The notes under the pieces: generated by a model
Told to the model about the DNA's origin: nothing
The model's input: only the letters and a program-made list of their open reading frames with translations
Database searches by the model: none
Translations under genes and position numbers: made by a program
Shown here: piece by piece, positions 18,142-26,431 of the stretch
Numbering within the stretch: the stretch's first letter is position 1
Layout: each line of letters begins with the position of its first letter
Assembly (NCBI GenBank): GCA_046199005.1
Contig: CP176050.1
Location: forward strand, 1,984,001 to 2,048,000
From: Ascidiimonas sp046199005
GTDB lineage: Bacteria; Bacteroidota; Bacteroidia; Flavobacteriales; Flavobacteriaceae
Length of the DNA stretch: 64,000 nucleotides
Direction of reading: 5' to 3'

Positions 18142-18816
18142 CTAAAGTGCAAATAATTCACGATGCTTAATGGCAAAAATAGTCAGGCTGTTATGCCCTG
18201 AAAGATCAAGCTTACGACACATCTGATACCGAATATTTTCTATTGTTTTTGGACTTCTAAAGAGCTTGTCAGCAATCTCTTTAGTTGTTTTCTGTTCAGA
18301 GATCATCTTCAGAACTCTGGTCTCATTTTTAGAAAGTTTAGCAAGAAGTTCTTGGTCAATAGTATGATCAGGATTAATAAGTATCTCTTTCTCAAACTGT
18401 TTTGTGCATAGAGAACTTATATACTGTTTGTCTGAAGCGACACTTTTTAAACACTTTAAGATTTCATCTAAACTGCATTCTTTTGGAATAATTCCTTCCA
18501 CACCAAGTGAGATAGCAGAGGCATAATCTCTTTCTGAGATGTGATAAGAAAAGATAATAAACTTAGTATTTTTAACTACCAATTTAGATTTTCTAACCTT
18601 TTCAATCACCCCGAGACCATTCAATTTGGGTAGGTTAATTTCTAGAATAACAATATCAGGCTTGTTCTCGGAAATTTTTTTTAATCCTTCAAGCCCATCA
18701 CTTGCTTCTAAAAGATTTAACTGAAATTGATTTTCATTGAATATAGATTTAAGGCCTGTTCTGATTACTAACTGAGGATCTATAATGAGGATAGAGGAGT
18801 CAACACTACGATTCAA
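18142..18816 (-). CDS. NarL/FixJ-family response regulator without a nearby kinase
   Basis: 224 residues. Receiver domain (1-125) with Asp in V-I-L-E-I-N-L-P replaced: the aligned position reads I-V-I-L-E-I-N, where Asp is usual, so the phospho-acceptor site appears to be Glu. The LuxR-type HTH is at about 158-218 (L-S-K-N-E-T-R-V-L-K-M-I, K-E-I-A-D-K-L-F-R-S-P-K-T-I-E-N). No kinase is adjacent. A Glu at this position can mimic phosphorylation, so constitutive activity is possible. Its target is unknown; the LnmK-like gene and the glucan locus lie beyond its start. Confidence 0.85.
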   Translation of the reverse strand: MNRSVDSSILIIDPQLVIRTGLKSIFNENQFQLNLLEASDGLEGLKKISENKPDIVILEINLPKLNGLGVIEKVRKSKLVVKNTKFIIFSYHISERDYASAISLGVEGIIPKECSLDEILKCLKSVASDKQYISSLCTKQFEKEILINPDHTIDQELLAKLSKNETRVLKMISEQKTTKEIADKLFRSPKTIENIRYQMCRKLDLSGHNSLTIFAIKHRELFAL

Positions 18817-19306
18817 AACTTTATTAATATTTAAGTTACTACTGGTTTAGTTCAAAAGGTAGGCTGGATGATTAAATTTAAGCTTGGGACTTATTAACTC
18901 AAAACTAAGCAAAACAAAATCATTTTTGTAAGAAAATATGTTAAAAAAATGTTTTAATTTGCTCGGTTAGAATGTCTTTATAATTTCTACAGCTAACCAT
19001 AACTTAAGTTTCCTTAGAATGGTTTCTTTACTTTTTACGTGATAACTTGATTTTAATTTGAGGAGTATTCCTTTCGAGGACCTGACGAAATCCATAAAGA
19101 ATTAATCATTTTCTAATCCTCCGCAACATAGGTATTACTTGCTGCCTTTTCCCTTACGAATACTGTTTGTTAGATCATGCTAGGTTAAAAAGAGAGTGTT
19201 TACCCTCTTAACATGTAAAGAACGTATTTTATATTTTCAACAGATAATAGTAATGTATCAGAGGCCTATAAAATATTGGTTTTGAAATGAAAAAATTTCC
19301 GTGCGT
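18817..19306. other. Intergenic region
   Basis: No supported ORF, no strong hairpin and no clean TAnnTTTG box. It holds the promoter regions of two divergent genes. Confidence 0.35.
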
Positions 19307-20200
19307 ATGAGTAGAGTAGAAGAACGAACACATAGAATTGGGATGCCTCAAATGAACCTTTCAGGATTATCTGAGAATTGGCTTTTAAAAGAATTGGGAG
19401 ACTTTCATTGGCATCTGATTAATCAAACCATTTCGAATAACAAATCTACCATTCTTGTGAACCCTAATGGAGACCGAATATATCCTACTTTTGTAAGAGT
19501 TCATTTAACTTATAAAAATAGTGCTGCTGAGTTTGAAGAAAACAGTTCTTTAGCAATAACGGGAGACATTCATAGAGTAGGGTATAATAAAGTACAGGGT
19601 AACTTTGACTGTAAAAATGATATTGGATACATTTCTGCAAGAATGTTAACTGCTTTTGCAATAAAAACGAACTCTAATATTTCTCTTACCACCGCACTTC
19701 CTAGAGGCTTTGATAATGTAGAGATCGACATGAATGCTAACGAATTTTATAAAAATTATAAAATAAGAAAGAACATAGGTAAAAAAAAGTATGAGTCTTC
19801 ACCTTATTCTGTATTGTACAGAATAAATCCTTATAGGGATATAAATGGTGTGAATCTCCTGTACTTTGCATCCTATCCTGAGATCAGTAACATGTGTGAG
19901 TGTGAGGTAATGAACAAGTTCTTCCCTCAAAACAAGTGGGCAATCCATACGTCTTTACAGGAAAGAGACATCTATTATTACGGTAACTGTGATATCAACG
20001 ATAAGCTAATATATAATCTGGAAAATATAGTTCTAGAGGAAGATCACGTTCTGATAGAAAGTCGTCTTTATCGCGATAGTGATAAAATATGCATCGCCGA
20101 AATGAGTACGAAGAAGAAAGTAAACTTTGATCTTATAGAGATAGACACTCTTGCTAAAATACTAAACCAATTCAGCCATGCGAAAAATGTATGTTATTAA
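19307..20200 (+). CDS. LnmK-like (Pnap_2097 family) acyltransferase/decarboxylase homologue
   Basis: 297 residues from ATG at 19307 (a GTG two codons earlier is possible). The opening G-M-P-Q-M-N-L-S-G-L-S-E-N-W-L-L-K-E-L-G-D-F-H-W is the hallmark of the double hot-dog family that includes LnmK, a bifunctional acyltransferase/decarboxylase that loads propionyl onto a carrier protein in leinamycin biosynthesis. Further blocks typical of the family are present (I-S-A-R-M-L-T-A-F, S-P-Y-S-V-L-Y-R-I-N-P-Y-R-D-I-N-G-V-N-L-L). No PKS or carrier protein is visible nearby. Its substrate is unknown. Its last ten bases overlap the start of a small CxxC protein. Confidence 0.72.
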   Translation: MSRVEERTHRIGMPQMNLSGLSENWLLKELGDFHWHLINQTISNNKSTILVNPNGDRIYPTFVRVHLTYKNSAAEFEENSSLAITGDIHRVGYNKVQGNFDCKNDIGYISARMLTAFAIKTNSNISLTTALPRGFDNVEIDMNANEFYKNYKIRKNIGKKKYESSPYSVLYRINPYRDINGVNLLYFASYPEISNMCECEVMNKFFPQNKWAIHTSLQERDIYYYGNCDINDKLIYNLENIVLEEDHVLIESRLYRDSDKICIAEMSTKKKVNFDLIEIDTLAKILNQFSHAKNVCY

Positions 20201-20370
20201 TTGCTAACAGCTATCAAACAGTTCTAATGTTAGCATTAAACTATCTTAACTCCTGTAACATACAAAATACAGTTTGGAATTGTCATAGATGTAAGAATGA
20301 ATTTGCATTTGATGATCCATTGGAAATTTCTTTTATGGTGAAAAAGGATTTAATAAAAAGCCTGAGATAA
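20191..20370 (+). CDS. Small 59-residue CxxC protein overlapping the LnmK-like gene
   Basis: ATG at 20191, ten bases before the end of the LnmK-like gene, in another frame, suggesting translational coupling. 59 residues: a hydrophobic start, then W-N-C-H-R-C-K-N-E-F, a possible metal-binding CxxC, and a charged C-terminus ending K-S-L-R. A shorter start at 20227 is possible. I do not recognise the family, and it lacks the D-S-L motif of an acyl carrier protein. It may instead be a degraded fragment. Confidence 0.35.
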   Translation: MLLIANSYQTVLMLALNYLNSCNIQNTVWNCHRCKNEFAFDDPLEISFMVKKDLIKSLR

Positions 20371-20957
20371 CTTGGGTTTTTAATTGTATCATCAATAAAC
20401 TCTCTTAAGGTTATCTCCCTTATTGCTTAATTTGACAAATATTGTTCATGAGAATTAAAGGAATTCATTTTCTTATTTCTCATATTGAATAGATTCAATT
20501 GCCGACCTAGGCAAAAGAGTAACGAGATACTTCAAACCTGCGTTACATAGCTTTTTATAGCACTTAAACAGGTAACTAAAACGTTATAGTTGGGTAGTTA
20601 CACTGTTTTTAACCTCAACATTACCTATACAATATTCAGTATCTAAAAAAAAATGTAAGAACTCTTACAGCTGAAAACCTTTGTATTTAAAGGTTTCTTA
20701 TCATAATCTTAGAAAAAAGCATCTTTTTTTGCTGTGTATACTTTTTGTAGAGGTATTTAGTGAGGATTTCTTATTTTTTTAAGATATTTTTAACCATCGT
20801 ACTTCAGCCTATTTGAAGTAGGTTACCCCTAAATCCAAATCATTGTATTGAATATGTCAAGTTTTTGAAATTCTAGATAACAATCGCATAATGCAATACC
20901 CATAAAACTTAATCAAAAAAAGCTACTGTAAAAGCTCAATTTAAACTAGACAATACT
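20371..20957. other. Regulatory region upstream of the beta-glucan locus, with a hairpin at 20675-20696
   Basis: 587 bases without a gene. A perfect eight-base dyad (AAACCTTT/AAAGGTTT, six-base loop, 20675-20696) has no T run and could be an operator or leader structure. TATACTTTTTG near 20735 is one base off a -7 box. No SusC/SusD or regulator gene is hidden here. Confidence 0.4.
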
Positions 20958-23900
20958 ATGAAAAACATTTTACTGAAGTTATTGCTTCTTTTATTTATGA
21001 CGGCAGGTTATTCCCAGTCTGGAAAAGTCTCAGTTGTAAGTAATGAAGAAGGTATGAAACTGGTTGTCGATGGCGAAGACTTTATGATCAATGGTATGAA
21101 CTGGGATTATATACCTATTGGCGCCAATTATTCGTATAATTTTTGGGCAAAATCTGATAGTTTCATCAAGGCAGCATTAGACAACGAAATGGGACTGCTG
21201 CGAAATATGGGGGTAAATGTAATTCGGGTCTACACGGGAATTCAACCAAAATGGGTACAATACATTTATGAGAATTACGGGATTTATACCATGCTCAATC
21301 ACTCTTTTGGTCGCTATGGACTTACTCTTAATGGCACCTGGGTTCCTAATACAGAATATTCAGATCCTGATGCTCGGGAATTTCTTCTCAAGGAGGCGAC
21401 CAATATGGTAGAAGAGTTTAAAAACACTCCGGGACTATTGCTCTTTATGCTCGGAAATGAAAATAATTACGGATTATCCTGGGGAGGAGCAGAGACCGAA
21501 GATATTCCAATCGAAACTGAGGGTACTGTAATTACACGTGCGAGAGCAATGTATAAGCTTATGAATGAAGCTGTTCTGGAAATGAAAAAGCTAGATGCAG
21601 ATCATCCTGTCGCCATCTGTAATGGGGATTTACTATACTTAGATTTAGTGGCAGAGCATTGTAAAGACATAGATATTTTTGCTACAAATATGTATAGAGG
21701 GGTTTCTTTTAGCGATGCTTTTGATAGAGTAAAAAAAGAACTTAACAAGCCCATCATGTTTGCCGAATTTGGCTCTGATGCATTCAATGCTTTAAATAAT
21801 AAAGAAGATCAAAAAATGCAGGCCTACTATATGGTGAATAACTGGAAAGAAATTTATGCAAATGCAGCTGGTCTGGGAAAGGCAGAGAATTCAATAGGTG
21901 GTTTTACCTTTCAATTTAGCGATGGTTGGTGGAAAAGAGGACAAACAAAAGATCTTGATATTCACAATACAGAAGCAAGCTGGTTAAGTAAAGGTTATTC
22001 GTTAGACACAGAAAATGGCTCGAACAATATGAACGAAGAATGGTTCGGGATCTGTGCAAAAGGAAAGTCTAATGAAAGAGGGTTGTATGACTTGTATCCT
22101 CGAGCCGCATACTACGCTTTGAAAGAGGCCCATCAATTAAATCCGTACGGAGAAGGAGTAGATCAGGAATTTGTTCAAAACTACTTTAAAAATATAAACC
22201 TCATGGAAGCCGTATTACAGGCAAGAGGTGATAAAGCTGCACTCAACGCAGGAAGCTCGGGTAAATTGGGTATTAGCAGATTATCAGCAAACTTCAGCAC
22301 ATTTAGTACAGGAGGTAGTTTGATTACCACTCCCGAAACGCCTGATCCGGATACTAACACATTCCCGAATCAATTAGGTTTTGACCATATGCAGTCTTAT
22401 TTTATTGGTGTGGAGGGAAATCCTGCTCCCAATATGAGAGCCAATGTTGAATTAAATGTGGTGGGTAACGTCGCTTTGAATCCTATTGACGAAATCTTCT
22501 ATGAAAATAGAGCGAGACCCATTGAAGTGGAATCCCCGGAAGGAGATGTAGTTCTTGCTGATAATAACCGGGTGGCAGTTTATCAGGCAGAATTTGAATG
22601 GAACGCAAAAGAATTTGATCTCCGCGGTTTTTACCGAACAGGTCATTATCACTGGGGATATGAAGGTGATTTTTTTGGTCTTTATCCTGAAGCTAATTAC
22701 GGACCCAATCTTGATATCTACAATGGTGAGATATTAGGCGCAGAAATTGACGGAAAAGGAATATTCAAAGGTCTTAAAGCAGCCATTGGTCCTCAATTAT
22801 GGTGGGGAGCAAATCCAACCATGCTTTTTAAATACAGCAAACAAATTGGAAAATTTGGAGTTACCGGTATTTACCATAGAGATTTTGAAACAGAAATTCT
22901 TTTTGATGATAATGGAAGAAGGGTATTAGATCAAAATCAGCTTCGTAGTGGTGTTATTCCGCCATGGCCTACTGAAAGAGCTACACTTGCTATCGAAAGA
23001 GAATTCGGAAAATTTGGGGTAACAGTTGGTGGTATCTGGTCAGGAAGCCCTTTAAACGGAAGCACCTATCAGGATGTTCGTGGAACTCCGGGTAATTATG
23101 TTATATATCAAGACAGGATCAAATCCAGCGATAACTGGGGAGGAAAAGTAAAAGTTACTTACGAAGGGGGTAAATTTAACTGGTATGGACAGGCCGCCTA
23201 CATGGGGCTTATAGCCAATGGCGGGGGAGATTACACCCAAACGTTCACGGGTTGGAAACTTAGAGATACCGGTAGTGGTAATCAGGCAAATATATTAACC
23301 GGATTTACTTATGGTATTGGAAACTTCCAGATCTCACCTAACTTTATGTATCAAAAACCTTTGGTAGACGCCATACCAAATGATGTGCAGGCCCCAGGAA
23401 GGCTTAGGAACATTATTGACGATCCTTTTGCTGTAAGAGCTAACCGTGAAACGACAGCAGGTGAGATTCTTATTACCTACGATCCTACTCCAGGTACATG
23501 GATGTACGAATGGGATAATGACAGGGCCGAAGACGCAAAATTTGCCATGAATTTAGGTTTTGTGTACAGGCACCTTCCCACTACAATGGATGCACATATT
23601 GGTTTCCTCGCAAATAGAACATTTTTTGCTTTCCCTAATTCCGCTCCGGCAGAAGATTTATGGGAAATACACTCAAGAATGGTATCTAAGGTAAGTCCTG
23701 ATTTAGGGATTATTGGTAATTTTTACTACGGTAATGGTCAGGGTAATGGTGATTCTGATAGATTGATCAGGAGGTTCGGAGGTAATGTTCGTGCCATCTA
23801 TAAAAAAATGCGCTTGGAGACACATGTAAAAGTAAACGATTGGGGGCCATTTGACTACCATCGTGATTTTAACTTAACCTTTCCATTACAGCTCATGTTA

Positions 23901-24125
23901 GATATTTCAACCAGCCTTGGAAAACCCGATTGGTTCATTCTACCGAGCACACGCATCGGAATAAGAGGTACCTGGAGGTCGTTAAACGAGTTCTCACCAA
24001 GGTATGCTCCTAATGCCGTGAATCCAAATACGTTCCCACCCATACCTCCCGTAAGCACAGTAGGTTTTGACAATGGGCAGGAATGGGAGATAAGAACCTA
24101 TGTACAGATTAATATTGGAAAATAA
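20958..24125 (+). CDS. Clan GH-A glycoside hydrolase fused to a C-terminal outer-membrane-type beta-barrel
   Basis: 1055 residues. A Sec signal (1-20) leads to a GH2-like TIM barrel (about 25-400) with candidate acid/base Glu168 in L-G-N-E-N-N and nucleophile Glu270 in F-A-E-F-G, preceded by N-G-M-N-W-D-Y. From about 430 to the end the sequence alternates polar and hydrophobic residues with many Gly, Tyr and Trp and ends Y-V-Q-I-N-I-G-K, as outer-membrane beta-barrels do. It is first in the beta-glucan operon, so an activity on beta-glucans is likely. With no SusC/SusD in the locus, the barrel may be the import pore or an anchor that displays the enzyme. The fold calls come from reading the sequence; pore function is inference. 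Confidence 0.72.
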   Translation: MKNILLKLLLLLFMTAGYSQSGKVSVVSNEEGMKLVVDGEDFMINGMNWDYIPIGANYSYNFWAKSDSFIKAALDNEMGLLRNMGVNVIRVYTGIQPKWVQYIYENYGIYTMLNHSFGRYGLTLNGTWVPNTEYSDPDAREFLLKEATNMVEEFKNTPGLLLFMLGNENNYGLSWGGAETEDIPIETEGTVITRARAMYKLMNEAVLEMKKLDADHPVAICNGDLLYLDLVAEHCKDIDIFATNMYRGVSFSDAFDRVKKELNKPIMFAEFGSDAFNALNNKEDQKMQAYYMVNNWKEIYANAAGLGKAENSIGGFTFQFSDGWWKRGQTKDLDIHNTEASWLSKGYSLDTENGSNNMNEEWFGICAKGKSNERGLYDLYPRAAYYALKEAHQLNPYGEGVDQEFVQNYFKNINLMEAVLQARGDKAALNAGSSGKLGISRLSANFSTFSTGGSLITTPETPDPDTNTFPNQLGFDHMQSYFIGVEGNPAPNMRANVELNVVGNVALNPIDEIFYENRARPIEVESPEGDVVLADNNRVAVYQAEFEWNAKEFDLRGFYRTGHYHWGYEGDFFGLYPEANYGPNLDIYNGEILGAEIDGKGIFKGLKAAIGPQLWWGANPTMLFKYSKQIGKFGVTGIYHRDFETEILFDDNGRRVLDQNQLRSGVIPPWPTERATLAIEREFGKFGVTVGGIWSGSPLNGSTYQDVRGTPGNYVIYQDRIKSSDNWGGKVKVTYEGGKFNWYGQAAYMGLIANGGGDYTQTFTGWKLRDTGSGNQANILTGFTYGIGNFQISPNFMYQKPLVDAIPNDVQAPGRLRNIIDDPFAVRANRETTAGEILITYDPTPGTWMYEWDNDRAEDAKFAMNLGFVYRHLPTTMDAHIGFLANRTFFAFPNSAPAEDLWEIHSRMVSKVSPDLGIIGNFYYGNGQGNGDSDRLIRRFGGNVRAIYKKMRLETHVKVNDWGPFDYHRDFNLTFPLQLMLDISTSLGKPDWFILPSTRIGIRGTWRSLNEFSPRYAPNAVNPNTFPPIPPVSTVGFDNGQEWEIRTYVQINIGK

Positions 24126-24134
24126 AACAGGATC

Positions 24135-25541
24135 ATGAGAAATAAGAAATATAAAATTACAAAGGCAACCAGCTTTATAGTTTTGACGTTAATGGTCTTA
24201 CTTACAGGTTGTGAAAGGGATTTATCTGATGACGCAGTATTTGCTACTTTCCCTGCAGATGGAGATGTTTTTATAGATAGCTTTTCTTCCGGATTGAATT
24301 ATTTTCCTTTTTTAAATTCAGATGCGCAAGCCTTTAGTGTAGTTACCGATGATGTTTTTTCTGGTTCAACTGCTATGAGATTTGATGTTCCAGCCTTTGG
24401 AAATGGCTTTGTTGGGGCTACTTTTAATACCTCTTCAGGAAGAGATCTTTCAGGGTTTGATGCACTTACATTTTACGCAAAAGCTTCTCAGGCCGCTACA
24501 ATAAATGAAATTGGTTTTGGAGTTAATCCAACTAACAATGATAAATTTCGGGTTGCGTTAAGTGGGTTGGAGATAACAACTAATTGGAAAAAATACGTAA
24601 TTCCTATCCCAGATGCATCAAAACTTATCAACGAAACCGGACTGTTATGGCTCGCCGAGGGTGCTTCTTCAGAAAATGATGAAGGAGGCTATATATTCTG
24701 GTTAGACGAGGTAAAATTTGAAAAACTAGGTACAGTAGCTCAGCCTAATCCTAAGATATTTAACGGACAGGATTTAGTCGAACAAAGTTTTACAGGTTCT
24801 ACAATTCAAATCACAGGATTAACCCAAACTTTTAATCTTGCTTCTGGTATTAACAGAACAGTGACTGCTGCTCCTTCTTATTTCAATTTTACTTCTACAG
24901 ATATTGAAGTAGCCAGGGTAAGTGAATTAGGGGAAATATCGGTGGTAGATGATGGAACAGCTAAAATTACTGCTTTGCTAGGTTCTGTTTTGGCAGAAGG
25001 CTCCATTGAGATCACTTCAGCGGGAGCTTTACCTGCAGCACCAACGCCCACCAGACCTCAAGCAAATGTAAAATCTATTTTTAGTGATACCTATGTAAAT
25101 GAGACTGAGAGTGTTTTTACACCTGGTTTCGGAGGATCTACTACTGAGTTTACGCTTGCTTCAGTGGGGCAGAACGACAGTGTTTTAATCTATGCGAATA
25201 ACAATTTCACTGGAATTGTTTTCGAGAATACAGTGGATGCAACTGCTTTATCATTTATGCATGTAGATGTGTATGTGCAACAAACGGGGATAGAAGTAGG
25301 TATACAGATCAGAGATAGTGGTCCTAATCAGGAAATTGAAACTAATACCACAAACGGACTTCCACAGGGTGACGATAAAGATTTCAGGTTTACGCTTACC
25401 GGACTCACACCAGGGCAATGGACATCATTTGAGATTCCACTAGCCGGGGATATTGCCTCTCAAAAGAATAATTTGGGAGCCATTATTATCACAGATGGAC
25501 CTAATTTTATATTGGATAACATTTATTTCTATACAGAATAA
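24135..25541 (+). CDS. Surface glycan-binding lipoprotein with two CBM-like modules and an Ig-like module
   Basis: 468 residues. Lipoprotein signal ending L-L-T-G-C (Cys about 26) followed by E-R-D-L-S-D-D, an acidic stretch consistent with surface export. Module 1 (about 40-195) is a beta-sandwich of the sort seen in carbohydrate-binding modules and ends F-W-L-D-E-V-K-F. A bacterial Ig-like (BIG2) module lies near 215-295 (V-A-R-V-S-E-L-G-E-I-S-V-V-D-D-G-T-A-K-I-T-A). Module 2 (about 310-468) ends F-I-L-D-N-I-Y-F-Y, parallel to module 1. No catalytic motif. It probably holds laminarin at the surface for the GH16 enzyme encoded 35 bases on. Confidence 0.7.
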   Translation: MRNKKYKITKATSFIVLTLMVLLTGCERDLSDDAVFATFPADGDVFIDSFSSGLNYFPFLNSDAQAFSVVTDDVFSGSTAMRFDVPAFGNGFVGATFNTSSGRDLSGFDALTFYAKASQAATINEIGFGVNPTNNDKFRVALSGLEITTNWKKYVIPIPDASKLINETGLLWLAEGASSENDEGGYIFWLDEVKFEKLGTVAQPNPKIFNGQDLVEQSFTGSTIQITGLTQTFNLASGINRTVTAAPSYFNFTSTDIEVARVSELGEISVVDDGTAKITALLGSVLAEGSIEITSAGALPAAPTPTRPQANVKSIFSDTYVNETESVFTPGFGGSTTEFTLASVGQNDSVLIYANNNFTGIVFENTVDATALSFMHVDVYVQQTGIEVGIQIRDSGPNQEIETNTTNGLPQGDDKDFRFTLTGLTPGQWTSFEIPLAGDIASQKNNLGAIIITDGPNFILDNIYFYTE

Positions 25542-25576
25542 AACAGTTTTATAATCAATCTCAAATTAAAAGAATT

Positions 25577-26407
25577 ATGATCATTAAACATATAGATAAA
25601 AAAATCTCAAAACAGATCGTTTTTCTGTGTGTAGCTGCGATGTCGTTACTCGGTTGTTCGACAGACGACACCCAGACAGTGGCTACATTTAACAATCTGG
25701 TTTTAGAAGATAATTTTGATGTGGAAGGAGCTCCAAACAGCCAGATTTGGAACTTCGACATTGGAACCGGCGAGAACGGTTGGGGAAATCAGGAGTTACA
25801 ATACTATACAGATAGAACTGAGAATGTTACTGTTGAAAACGGATATCTTTTGATTACTGCCAGACAAGAATCGTTTGAAGGATCTTCATACACTTCTGCC
25901 CGTCTGCTTACTAAAGGAAAATTTGAACAACGATACGGTCGTTTTGAAGCGCGAATGCGTTTGCCTTTCGGGCAAGGTATGTGGCCTGCATTCTGGATGT
26001 TGGGAGACGATAACGGAGGCACAGAGGTCTGGCCGAATATCGGAGAAATAGATATTATGGAATATCGTGGACAAAACCCTTCGATTATTCTTGGCAGTGT
26101 ACACGGACCTGGCTATTCTGCAGGAAATGCAATTTCAAAATCATATACGCTATCGAATGATAGATTTGATACAGGATTTCACATCTTCGGTATAGAGTGG
26201 GGGCCTAACTATGTAAATTATTACGTAGATGATGTTCTTTACAACAGAATTACACCAGCAGATGTCCCTGGCGAGTGGGTTTTTGACCGTCCCTTCTATA
26301 TCCTGATCAATCTGGCAGTGGGAGGAACGTTCGTAGGGAGTCCTAACGCTGAAACAAAATTTCCACAAACAATGCTCGTAGACTACGTCAGAGTATATCA
26401 ACAATAA
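25577..26407 (+). CDS. GH16 endo-beta-1,3-glucanase (laminarinase) lipoprotein
   Basis: 276 residues. Lipoprotein signal ending S-L-L-G-C (Cys about 27) followed by S-T-D-D, suggesting surface location. The GH16 jelly-roll has the laminarinase active site G-E-I-D-I-M-E: Glu157 nucleophile, Asp159, Glu162 acid/base. W-G-N-Q-E-L-Q-Y-Y-T near the N-terminus and F-Y-I-L-I-N-L-A-V-G-G near the end are typical of GH16 subfamily 3. It would cut laminarin outside the cell into oligosaccharides. It sits between two glycan-binding lipoproteins. Confidence 0.93.
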   Translation: MIIKHIDKKISKQIVFLCVAAMSLLGCSTDDTQTVATFNNLVLEDNFDVEGAPNSQIWNFDIGTGENGWGNQELQYYTDRTENVTVENGYLLITARQESFEGSSYTSARLLTKGKFEQRYGRFEARMRLPFGQGMWPAFWMLGDDNGGTEVWPNIGEIDIMEYRGQNPSIILGSVHGPGYSAGNAISKSYTLSNDRFDTGFHIFGIEWGPNYVNYYVDDVLYNRITPADVPGEWVFDRPFYILINLAVGGTFVGSPNAETKFPQTMLVDYVRVYQQ

Positions 26408-26431
26408 ACAGGTATCGATAATACATATATT

